Source of the DNA: Anaerolineales bacterium UBA2232
GTDB taxonomy: Bacteria; Chloroflexota; Anaerolineae; UBA2200
DNA length: 13,268 bases
Direction of reading: 5' to 3'
NCBI GenBank assembly: GCA_002348045.1
Contig: DDYO01000114.1
Coordinates: 5,960 to 19,227 of the forward strand
In this document: positions 1 through 5,408 of the stretch, piece after piece
Layout: each line of letters begins with the position of its first letter
Position numbering within the stretch: position 1 is the stretch's first letter
Notes under the pieces: generated by a model
Databases searched by the model: none
The model's input: only the letters and a program-made list of their open reading frames with translations
Told to the model about the DNA's origin: nothing
Program-made: the position numbers and the translations under genes

Positions 1-389
1 GCCCGCCGGGAATCGGCTGCCCGGTGATCGCCTCCTTGGGAGGCGTGGATGCCGCGCTGGTGGTCACCGAGCCCTCCCTCTCAGGAATCCATGATCTCAA
101 AAGGGTTTTGGAGGTATGCCGGCACTTTCAGGTCCCGGCCTGGGTTTGCGTCAACAAAGCCGACATCAACCCAGCCAAGACCTGGGAGATCCGGGATGCC
201 TGTGCTGAGGAGAGGGTACCGCTGCTTCAGTCGATACCCTACGACCCGTTGGTGATCGATGCAGTTGCACAGCGCACTCCAGTGACCGAGGTATCTGATG
301 GTCCTGCCGCTCAGGCGCTGCGCGAGTTGTGGCATACCCTTTCCGGGGCCGTCAACGACCCAGCTTCCTGGTTCGCGGCACAGCTGTGA
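1..389 (+). CDS. MinD/Mrp-family P-loop ATPase, C-terminal part (partial at window start)
   Basis: The reading frame is open from base 3 and ends with TGA at 387-389, so about 128 C-terminal residues are visible. They begin PPGIGCPV, which fits the conserved region after the Walker B strand in MinD/Mrp-type ATPases. Further on is VCVNKADIN, an NKxD nucleotide-specificity motif. This matches the C-terminal half of the MinD-superfamily ATPases that often carry an inserted ferredoxin domain (COG1149 type). Such proteins are thought to bind ATP and load or transfer Fe-S clusters. The Walker A motif and any ferredoxin insert would lie upstream of the window. GTG at 24 is an internal codon, not the start. 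The gene is followed after 36 bases by a ferredoxin, which supports an Fe-S role. The fold is clear; the exact substrate is not known. Confidence 0.85.
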   Translation, partial: PPGIGCPVIASLGGVDAALVVTEPSLSGIHDLKRVLEVCRHFQVPAWVCVNKADINPAKTWEIRDACAEERVPLLQSIPYDPLVIDAVAQRTPVTEVSDGPAAQALRELWHTLSGAVNDPASWFAAQL

Positions 390-425
390 AGCAGGGTGCT
401 TTCGAGCTAAAGGAGTAGTGAGACG

Positions 426-875
426 GTGGCTTCGGTAATCGAGCGTTTGTGTACCGGTTGTGGCGCCTGCTTGTCGGTTTGCCCTATGGATGCCATCGAA
501 CTGGACAACGTTACCGCGAGGATTGATCCAGAAAAGTGCACCGATTGCGGCGCGTGCCTGGCCGTCTGCCCCAACGACGCGATCGTGCTCCCGCCCGCCA
601 AGACGGCGCCTGTCGGCGCCGAGCACGTCATTGAAATCGTGCAACAGCCGACGGCGCCCATGGTCAGGGCTCAGTCAGGCCTGGTTGCCTGGGGAAGGCG
701 CCTGTCTCCACTGGTGGCAGCCGCAGTTTGGGAATTCGGTCGGGATGTGGTATCCAGCTTGCTGGATATCGCAAGCCGTCGTTCGCAGAGCCTGCAAGAG
801 GGCGGCTCGGAGCAGGTTCAGTCCGCTTCCACCGCTCACCGCCATCGTGCTCGGCGAGGGCACAACAATGACTGA
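426..875 (+). CDS. 2[4Fe-4S] ferredoxin with C-terminal extension
   Basis: A 149-residue protein starting at GTG 426, with the ribosome binding site AAGGAG at about 410-415. Residues 1-55 hold two perfect CxxCxxCxxxCP clusters: C9, C12, C15, C19 and C38, C41, C44, C48. This is a bacterial-type electron-transfer ferredoxin, expected to be cytoplasmic. The rest (about residues 60-149) is an unusual tail with a hydrophobic or amphipathic stretch near residues 83-113, then a Ser/Gln/Arg/His-rich end. It could be a docking helix for its ATPase or membrane partner; that is inference. It sits between the MinD-type ATPase and the DUF364 gene, and its last 8 bases overlap the next start codon, so translational coupling is likely. 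Cluster-binding residues are complete. Confidence 0.93.
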   Translation: MASVIERLCTGCGACLSVCPMDAIELDNVTARIDPEKCTDCGACLAVCPNDAIVLPPAKTAPVGAEHVIEIVQQPTAPMVRAQSGLVAWGRRLSPLVAAAVWEFGRDVVSSLLDIASRRSQSLQEGGSEQVQSASTAHRHRARRGHNND

Positions 876-1710
876 TCAACGCAGCGAAGCCAGGCCGGGC
901 AGTCCCACGATCGAGCAGCTGATTGCCAGCCTCGAAGGGGACGCCCCGATACGCCAGGTGGTTGTAGGGCCACGGTGGAGCCTGGTGACCCTCGACACCT
1001 CGCCTGTGCGGGCAGGCCTGGCATCCACGCTGCATTCCCCTGGACACGGCGAGGATACCGTCCGGGGGACAGGTAGCCCAAAGCGCTACCCGCTGAAAGC
1101 GCGGCTGATGGCGGAGATGCTGCGCTCTACCGACATTCTGGAAGCTTCCCTGGGCATGGCCGCCCTCAATGCCCTGCTGAACGTGGACGAGTCCCGTTGC
1201 GTCGAAGTGAACGCCAGCGAGATTCTCATCGACAAAGGCACGGGGCGGAGGGTTGCCATTGTCGGCCACTTTCCTTTCGTAGACCACCTGCGCGCTGCGG
1301 CGGCCCAGTGCTGGGTGCTTGAGCTAAGGCCAGGACCCGGTGATGTGCCAGCGAAACACGCCGCCGAAATCTTGCCCCGAGCCGACGTCGTCGGCATCAC
1401 CGGCACCGCCCTGCTCAACCATACGTACGATTCGCTGCTGGCCCTGTGCCGGCAGGATGCCTTTGTGATCGTTTTGGGGGGCACGGCGCCCCTCTCGCCG
1501 GTGCTGCTGGACACCGGCGCCGATGCCGTGGCTGGCACACGGTTGATGGATCCAGCAGCGGCCGCTCAGGCTGTCGCGCAAGGAGCGTCGTATCGCGAAA
1601 TCCCAGGCAAGCGCCTGCTGACCATGATGCGTCCAGTGGACGGCACTGGTCACTATCAGCCCAACTCAGAAAACAGGAGAGAACAGAATGCGCATCGCAG
1701 TATCCGCTAG
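868..1710 (+). CDS. DUF4213/DUF364 protein (putative heavy-metal chelation family)
   Basis: A 280-residue protein. I chose ATG 868 because it overlaps the ferredoxin stop and has GAGG eight bases upstream; the frame is open further upstream but only as a shadow of the ferredoxin. The N-terminal part (about 15-115) resembles DUF4213, with [11 protein letters not shown] near 95-105. The C-terminal part is a Rossmann-like DUF364 domain: VAIVGHFPF (129-137), LELRPGPGD (151-159), [21 protein letters not shown] (166-186) and [24 protein letters not shown] (202-225). Pfam describes the family as putative heavy-metal chelation; no enzyme activity is firmly established that I know of. Lying between a ferredoxin and a NifX-like protein, it may bind or deliver a metal or cluster. 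Its last 23 bases overlap the next gene. Confidence 0.85.
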   Translation: MTDQRSEARPGSPTIEQLIASLEGDAPIRQVVVGPRWSLVTLDTSPVRAGLASTLHSPGHGEDTVRGTGSPKRYPLKARLMAEMLRSTDILEASLGMAALNALLNVDESRCVEVNASEILIDKGTGRRVAIVGHFPFVDHLRAAAAQCWVLELRPGPGDVPAKHAAEILPRADVVGITGTALLNHTYDSLLALCRQDAFVIVLGGTAPLSPVLLDTGADAVAGTRLMDPAAAAQAVAQGASYREIPGKRLLTMMRPVDGTGHYQPNSENRREQNAHRSIR

Positions 1711-2062
1711 TGATCCCCAGGGACTCAAGAGCATGGTTCATCCCCATTTTGGACGCTGTCCCTACTTTGTTATTGTGGACGTAGAAGATAGCGAGATCAA
1801 AGAGACCAGCTCAGTGGCAAATCCTTTCTACCCCAACCACGAGCCCGGCCAGGTACCCGCCTTCATTCACCAGCAAGGAGCAGAGGTCATGCTAACTGGG
1901 GGGATGGGATTCCGCGCTCTGAGTTTCTTTCAGCAGAGCCAGATTCGCCCCGTGACCGGCGCGCAAGGAACGGTGGCCGAGGCCGTGGCGCAGTTCCTGA
2001 ATGGGGAGCTTTCCGAGGCCGACGCGTGCAGCGAGAGCAAGGAGCATGGGCACGGTCATTGA
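1688..2062 (+). CDS. NifX/NifB-family Fe-Mo cluster-binding protein
   Basis: A 124-residue protein starting at ATG 1688, with AGGAG at 1675-1679. It starts inside the end of the DUF364 gene, so the two are probably translationally coupled. The sequence fits the dinitrogenase iron-molybdenum cofactor family (PF02579): MRIAVSAS start, VHPHFGRCPYFVIVD (17-31) with conserved H18, H20 and C24, GAEVMLTGGMGFRALSFF (64-81) and a C-terminal GTVAEAVAQFLNGEL (94-108). The tail EHGHGH (119-124) is a likely extra metal-binding site. Family members such as NifX, NafY and MTH1175 bind FeMo-co precursors or mixed-metal clusters. Without nitrogenase genes nearby, the client is unknown. It probably works with the upstream ATPase and ferredoxin. 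Confidence 0.93.
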   Translation: MRIAVSASDPQGLKSMVHPHFGRCPYFVIVDVEDSEIKETSSVANPFYPNHEPGQVPAFIHQQGAEVMLTGGMGFRALSFFQQSQIRPVTGAQGTVAEAVAQFLNGELSEADACSESKEHGHGH

Positions 2063-2091
2063 CCGTCGACTCCCTTTGGCAGATGGACGAT

Positions 2092-2118
2092 CCCAGCCCC
2101 AGCACAGCTGGGGCTGGG
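2092..2118. other. GC-rich perfect hairpin between nifX-like and radical SAM genes
   Basis: CCCAGCCCCAGC, loop ACA, GCTGGGGCTGGG: a perfect 12-base-pair stem with a 3-base loop. It lies 29 bases after the nifX-like stop and 13 bases before the GTG of the radical SAM gene. No T run follows on either strand, so it is not a textbook intrinsic terminator. It may reduce read-through, stabilise the 3' end of the upstream mRNA, or occlude initiation of the downstream gene, whose start has no clear Shine-Dalgarno site outside the stem. Confidence 0.7.
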
Positions 2119-2131
2119 TGATACGTCGGCC

Positions 2132-3064
2132 GTGATCGCGTTTGGGCCGGTGCCCTCGCGGCGCCTTGGCCGGAGCCTGGGCATCAACCATCTTCCAGCC
2201 AAGACGTGCACGTACTCCTGCGTCTACTGCCAGCTCGGTCGGACTGCCGCAATGCGCGTGCGTCGCATGACCTACTATGCTCCGGCAGAGCTGGGACAAG
2301 CGGTGAAGGCCAAAGTTGCGGCCGTGCGGGCCAGCGGAGAGAGGATCGACTACCTCACCTTTGTGCCTGACGGCGAGCCCAGCCTGGATACGTCGCTGGA
2401 GGCGCACATCCGTGAAGTCAGGCCCCTCGGCATCCCCATTGCCGTCATCACCAATGCGTCACTCATGTGGCGCGAGGACGTGCGTCGGGCATTGGCCCTG
2501 GCCGATTGGGTGTCGGTCAAAGTGGATGCTGCCAATGAACCACTCTGGCGGCGCCTCGACCGTCCCCACGGGGCCCTCAGGCTGGAGGACATTCTCAATG
2601 GCGCCCTTGCATTTGCGCGATCCTTTCAGGGAACGCTGGTCACCGAGACCATGCTGGTAGACGGCGTCAATACAGGGGAGGCAATCCTTCAAGAGATTGC
2701 CGCCTTTGTCATCAAGCTGGCGCCTTCACGCTCCTACTTCTCAGTGCCCAGCCGCCCCCCGGCAGAGCCCTGGGTCCGCCCTCCGTCCGATCAAGTCTTG
2801 GCGAGCGCGGTGCGCCTCTTTCGGGCCAGCGGCCAACCCTGCGAAGGATTGGGCGAGTACGAGGGCAATCACTTTGTGCTGACCGGCGAGGTCGTGGACG
2901 ACCTGATGAGCATCTGCGCTGTCCATCCCATGAGGGAAGACGCGGTTCGTGAATTTGTAAAGAATGCAGGGATGGATTGGCGAATTGTGGACAACCTGGT
3001 CAAGACGGGGAAGATGCTCGTGCAGACCCACCAAGGCCAGCGGTTCTACCGCACGAGCCATTAG
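2132..3064 (+). CDS. Radical SAM enzyme, TYW1-like COG0731 family
   Basis: A 310-residue protein. GTG 2132 is taken as start because members of this family begin almost directly with the conserved FGPVPSRRLGRSLGI motif, here at residues 4-18. The radical SAM cluster motif CxxxCxxC is C26, C30, C33 (CTYSCVYC). FVPDGEPSLD (72-81) fits the GEP SAM-binding motif, and VITNASL and WVSVKVDA fit the following strands. After residue 225 there is a C-terminal helical region (MREDAVREFV, then VDNLVKTGKML) that resembles a winged-helix module. Family COG0731 is annotated from the archaeal/eukaryal wyosine enzyme TYW1, but bacteria lack wyosine, so the substrate of this bacterial branch is unknown. Placement beside Fe-S and NifX-like genes suggests cofactor or cluster chemistry; that is inference. 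Confidence 0.92.
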   Translation: MIAFGPVPSRRLGRSLGINHLPAKTCTYSCVYCQLGRTAAMRVRRMTYYAPAELGQAVKAKVAAVRASGERIDYLTFVPDGEPSLDTSLEAHIREVRPLGIPIAVITNASLMWREDVRRALALADWVSVKVDAANEPLWRRLDRPHGALRLEDILNGALAFARSFQGTLVTETMLVDGVNTGEAILQEIAAFVIKLAPSRSYFSVPSRPPAEPWVRPPSDQVLASAVRLFRASGQPCEGLGEYEGNHFVLTGEVVDDLMSICAVHPMREDAVREFVKNAGMDWRIVDNLVKTGKMLVQTHQGQRFYRTSH

Positions 3065-3072
3065 CAATGGGC

Positions 3073-3104
3073 GGTCTAGCCCCTCCTAAGAGAGGGGCTA
3101 GACC
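3073..3104. terminator. Bidirectional hairpin between convergent genes
   Basis: GGTCTAGCCCCTC, loop CTAAGA, GAGGGGCTAGACC: a perfect 13-base-pair stem. It lies 8 bases after the radical SAM stop (+ strand) and 10 bases after the DUF5320 stop (- strand), so it can serve both convergent units. The U tract is weak on both sides. Confidence 0.75.
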
Positions 3105-3114
3105 TGGCATCCAG

Positions 3115-3438
3115 CTATTCGCCGCCCTTGGCTCTGAGCTGATCGAGCTGTCGCTCGATGTCAGCCAGGATGCTCTTGAGCCGCTCAGCCTCTGCGCTGA
3201 GGCTAGCGGTCTGCTGCTCCTGGGTCGGTGGCACGAACGCGGGCCCATTGGCCCACGCCCAGCCTGGCTGACCGGTCGCATAGAGCCGGTTGCGCCATCC
3301 GCGACCGCCGCGAGCACCAAACCCACCGCCCAGGACTGGGTTAGCATAGCCAGGAGCCGGATAGCCGGTACAGAAACCAGCGCCACGGCCTGTCATTGCG
3401 CCCATGCCCAAGGGACCAGTACGATCTCCTCTTGGCAT
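3115..3438 (-). CDS. DUF5320 family protein
   Basis: A 107-residue protein. The start is ATG at 3438, set by a strong AAGGAGG site 8 bases upstream; the frame continues upstream but without support. The N-terminus MPRGDRTGPLGMGAMTGRGA followed by GFCTGYPAPGYANP is the signature of DUF5320. The middle is rich in Gly, Trp and Tyr (residues 25-68) with no clear fold. Residues 72-104 form a predicted coiled coil (SAEAERLKSILADIERQLDQLRAK). The function of the family is unknown. From memory, such proteins often sit beside NifX-like and MinD-type ATPase genes, which is the case here. It lies 55 bases downstream of the padR-like gene and is probably co-transcribed with it. Confidence 0.85.
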   Translation of the reverse strand: MPRGDRTGPLGMGAMTGRGAGFCTGYPAPGYANPVLGGGFGARGGRGWRNRLYATGQPGWAWANGPAFVPPTQEQQTASLSAEAERLKSILADIERQLDQLRAKGGE

Positions 3439-3493
3439 TGTCTTTTCCTCCTTTCCTACTGACAGTGGTGAAACGCAGTCAGCGAGTGCACTT

Positions 3494-3883
3494 CTAGACC
3501 TGTTCATCCTCCGGGGCCTGGGGATCCAAAATCCTGTCCAGCAAGGCGTGGGTCTGCCGCAAGCCCTCGCGCCACTGCGCCAGCGCCTGCCGGCCCGCCG
3601 GAGTGATGCTGTAGGTCCTGCGGGCCGGACCGGGCCGCCCCGTGTCCCACTCAGAGGTGAGCCAACCCTGCCTTTCCATGGACCGCAGGGTACGGTACAC
3701 GAGGCCGCTGTCCAGGTCAGCAGGTTCTATACCGAACCTGCCGACGGAAGCCATCAACTCATAACCGTGACGGGGACCTTCTTGGAGCAGGGTCAACAGA
3801 CACGGCTCAACCAGTCGGGCTATCTGACCCGCCTGTACGCCGCGACCTCCCCTCCAACCATGTGCCCCTCTCTGACCGCGCAT
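3494..3883 (-). CDS. PadR-family transcriptional regulator
   Basis: About 129 residues from ATG 3883, preferred because GAGG lies 6 bases upstream. ATG 3898 would add five residues but has no ribosome binding site. The PadR winged-helix domain is clear: LVEPCLLTLLQEGPRHGYELM (helix-turn-helix entry with the HGYEL signature), then GLVYRTLRSMERQGWLTSEWDTGRPGPARRTYSITPAGRQAL (recognition helix and wing), then a short helical dimerisation tail. The N-terminal Arg/Gly-rich stretch could contact DNA. PadR proteins are dimeric repressors that usually control their own and adjacent genes. Here the likely targets are the padR-DUF5320 pair, and possibly the convergent metal-cluster genes. Its promoter carries overlapping inverted repeats at the start point. 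Confidence 0.92.
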   Translation of the reverse strand: MRGQRGAHGWRGGRGVQAGQIARLVEPCLLTLLQEGPRHGYELMASVGRFGIEPADLDSGLVYRTLRSMERQGWLTSEWDTGRPGPARRTYSITPAGRQALAQWREGLRQTHALLDRILDPQAPEDEQV

Positions 3884-3903
3884 CCACAACCTCAGCATTA
3901 TCT

Positions 3904-3928
3904 ATAACTGTTAGTTACATCTATAGTA
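3904..3928. promoter_or_regulatory. Candidate PadR operator (nested inverted repeats)
   Basis: TAACT-GTT-AGTTA (3907-3919) lies at the predicted transcription start. It sits within outer arms CTATA (3904-3908) and TATAG (3924-3928), which touch the -10 element. This is a good position for an autoregulatory repressor. Binding by this PadR is inferred from location only. Confidence 0.45.
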
Positions 3929-3955
3929 TACATCCATCTTTCAATTTTGTCAAGG
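3927..3955 (-). promoter_or_regulatory. Promoter of the padR-DUF5320 operon
   Basis: Read on the minus strand: -35 TTGACA (3955-3950), 17-base spacer, -10 TATACT (3932-3927). This is a near-perfect sigma70-type promoter. It puts the start point near 3920, about 20-37 bases before the candidate padR starts. The local DNA is AT-rich, unlike the neighbourhood. Confidence 0.8.
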
Positions 3956-4014
3956 GGTTTTTGGACGTTATTTCAGATGAGGCTGGCCGGTATTCGGAGA
4001 GACCACGGCCTTAC

Positions 4015-4043
4015 CAGTGCTGATGTCACCTCCATCGGCACTG
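4015..4043. other. Hairpin downstream of the chagasin-type gene
   Basis: CAGTGCTGATG, loop TCACCTC, CATCGGCACTG: an 11-base-pair stem with one mismatch or wobble pair. It lies just past the main terminator at 4051-4086 on the minus strand, so it could be a back-up terminator or the 3' end of an RNA. Confidence 0.45.
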
Positions 4044-4050
4044 TCGACGA

Positions 4051-4086
4051 AAAAGGGACGCCGGTTCGAATACCGGCGTCCCTTTT
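4051..4086. terminator. Intrinsic terminator of the chagasin-type gene
   Basis: AAAAGGGACGCCGGT, loop TCGAAT, ACCGGCGTCCCTTTT: a perfect 15-base-pair stem with A and T tracts at its base. On the minus strand it ends in a T run and follows the inhibitor gene by 67 bases. It would also work on the + strand, where it could block transcription coming from the other side. Confidence 0.85.
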
Positions 4087-4153
4087 CTGTATATATACGC
4101 CCGGGCTGCAAAGCTCCTGGCGACTTGACTACACGGCCATCCCTGGTCCTGGA

Positions 4154-4603
4154 TTACTGGACGGTAACCTCGAACAGGACTGTCCTGAGAGGCTCCACGT
4201 TCTGTTCCCACGGCCGGTGATAGGCCAGCTCAACGGTGCTCGTGCCGGCCTTGACGGCTTTGAACTGGAACTTGTAGACGCCACCCGATCCCACCACCGG
4301 CGTGCCGCCAGTGCTCCCCGGAGCGTACGACTCCTCATAGTCCTGGCTCAACGCTGTCTCCGTGATCCTCACGACCGACCACTGGTAGCCTGTGGTGGGG
4401 TTGCCCTCCAAGATCAGCTCAACCGTCTCGCCTGGCCTTGCCGTCCGCCGGTCCACTGCCCCATCATATCCCATGGGCGCGGGAGTCGGCGTTTCTGGTC
4501 TTTCGCCGCGAGCCACTCCGGCACACCCTGCCAACCCAACAACGATCATCAGCCCCAGACACAGACCTGCCCGTTTTCGCACTCCCCTTAGACCAGCGAA
4601 CAT
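4154..4603 (-). CDS. Chagasin-type cysteine protease inhibitor lipoprotein (I42 family)
   Basis: A 149-residue protein starting at ATG 4603, with AGGAGG seven bases upstream. Residues 8-27 are a lipoprotein signal ending in lipobox LAGC, so C27 should be lipidated and the protein held outside the cytoplasmic membrane. After a Thr/Pro-rich linker (33-45) comes a compact beta domain with the three inhibitor loops of the I42 family: NPTTGY (68-73), GSGGVYKFQF (105-114) and HRPWE (129-133). Chagasins block papain-family (C1) cysteine peptidases by wedging these loops into the active site. All three motifs are intact, so it is probably functional. No C1 peptidase gene lies in the window; the target could be a secreted own enzyme or one from a competitor or predator. 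It seems to be a single-gene unit, with a terminator downstream. Confidence 0.93.
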   Translation of the reverse strand: MFAGLRGVRKRAGLCLGLMIVVGLAGCAGVARGERPETPTPAPMGYDGAVDRRTARPGETVELILEGNPTTGYQWSVVRITETALSQDYEESYAPGSTGGTPVVGSGGVYKFQFKAVKAGTSTVELAYHRPWEQNVEPLRTVLFEVTVQ

Positions 4604-4714
4604 CTCCCAGCCTCCTCACCCGCGTCTTGACGTCACTGCAGGTTGTAGCGGAGACGGCAGCTGGCGCGAAAAAGTTCCCCAGGGGCAAAACACCGACGCA
4701 GGCTGTTCCAGATG

Positions 4715-4777
4715 GGCTCACCGCGGCGTTACACCAACGCACGGGTGAGCCGCATCGAGCGTACGGTGCGGCTCACC
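4715..4777. other. Mutually exclusive hairpins in the chagasin/DUF4332 intergenic region
   Basis: Three alternating elements are present: GGCTCACC (4715-4722), GGTGAGCCGCA (4744-4754) and TGCGGCTCACC (4767-4777). The middle element can pair with either neighbour. The first option is helped by an inner GCGTT/AACGC stem (4726-4730 with 4736-4740); the second is a perfect 11-base-pair stem. Only one can form at a time, as in attenuators. On the minus strand this would be upstream of the chagasin-type gene. The motifs GTGAGCCG and CGTACGGT also recall group II intron domain V, but the spacing is wrong. The rest of the 4604-4794 gap shows no gene. Confidence 0.5.
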
Positions 4778-4794
4778 TCACGGTCAAACAAAGC

Positions 4795-4830
4795 GACCGG
4801 CACCCCATTAGGTGCCGGTCTTGTTTCTTT
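4795..4830. terminator. Intrinsic terminator of the DUF4332 gene
   Basis: GACCGGCACC, loop CCATTA, GGTGCCGGTC: a 10-base-pair perfect stem (4795-4820). On the minus strand it begins 11 bases after the DUF4332 stop and is followed by GCTTTGTTTG. On the + strand it is followed by TTGTTTCTTT. It looks bidirectional. Confidence 0.85.
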
Positions 4831-5235
4831 CTAGTAGTGCAGGATCCGCGGCAGCTTTTTCGCCTGGGCGATCCAGTCGGCTACCTGGTTCTCGGTGGGC
4901 ATTTTGCGTACGAGTTTCTTGGCGACGTTCACCTCACCCATCTTCTGGAACAGGTTCGCCGCATTGCGCTGGGCAAGCTCCACGACTGTGTCAACGCCGG
5001 CCTCTTCCAGCAAGTCCGAGTACTCCTCCGCCACACCCTTGATGCGGAACAGGTCGGAGTGATTCACCCACTCCAGGATCAGGGCCGAGCTGATTCCCGT
5101 GTTGTCGGCCAGCGCCTTGCGTCCCGCCGGAGTGGCTCCCGCCTGCAGCAATGCCTCCACGCTGCCGATTCCGGCCGCCTTCAGCTTCTCCGCATAAACA
5201 GGGCCGATCCCCTCAATCGTCAACAGACTCGCCAT
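4831..5235 (-). CDS. DUF4332 helix-hairpin-helix protein
   Basis: A 134-residue soluble protein starting at ATG 5235, with AAGGAGGAG a few bases upstream. It has two helix-hairpin-helix-like units: IEGIGPVYAEKLKAAGI (7-23) and IKGVAEEYSDLLEEAGV (65-81), each followed by a helical segment, as in DUF4332. The GIGP-type turn normally binds the DNA backbone without sequence specificity or mediates protein contacts. The family has no proven role. The second unit has GVAE in place of GIGP, so it may have lost DNA binding. It is a single-gene unit with its own promoter and terminator. Confidence 0.88.
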   Translation of the reverse strand: MASLLTIEGIGPVYAEKLKAAGIGSVEALLQAGATPAGRKALADNTGISSALILEWVNHSDLFRIKGVAEEYSDLLEEAGVDTVVELAQRNAANLFQKMGEVNVAKKLVRKMPTENQVADWIAQAKKLPRILHY

Positions 5236-5287
5236 CGGTGCTCCTCCTTGAGAGTATTTCCTGGCAGCACGGTGAGCTGCTTACATT

Positions 5288-5323
5288 ATTATACCACGGT
5301 TCAGCGTGGCGCGCAACCGTGGT
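5288..5323 (-). promoter_or_regulatory. Promoter of the DUF4332 gene with overlapping inverted repeat
   Basis: On the minus strand: -10 TATAAT (5293-5288) and a weak -35 TTGCGC (5316-5311), 17 bases apart. A perfect inverted repeat ACCACGGTT-N13-AACCGTGGT (5293-5301 and 5315-5323) covers the -35 and the spacer. This is a good operator position and could explain regulation of a promoter with a poor -35. The predicted start point is about 45 bases before the ATG. Confidence 0.6.
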
Positions 5324-5343
5324 CAGTCTCTCTTCTCAGCCCG

Positions 5344-5371
5344 TTGACACCCGAATTGAGCCGCCTATAAT
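5344..5371 (+). promoter_or_regulatory. Consensus promoter of the MFS transporter gene
   Basis: TTGACA (5344-5349), 16-base spacer, TATAAT (5366-5371): both hexamers are perfect. The start point near 5378 lies 30 bases before the TTG start codon and rules out starts further upstream. It diverges from the DUF4332 promoter. Confidence 0.85.
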
Positions 5372-5408
5372 CGGCCGTATAGAATCCGTTGTTGGACGGA
5401 GGGCACGG

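Noticed and set aside
3947..4591. Open + strand frame of 214 codons
   Set aside because: It lies opposite the chagasin-type gene, runs through the terminator hairpin and has no ribosome site or domain.
4744..4777. Group II intron domain V remnant
   Set aside because: GTGAGCCG and CGTACGGT are present, but the loop is too short and the pairing differs from a true domain V; no maturase or other intron domain is visible.
4438..5370. Open + strand frame of 310 codons
   Set aside because: It is the shadow of the DUF4332 gene and the intergenic hairpins; composition is Arg/His/Leu-rich without any recognisable domain.
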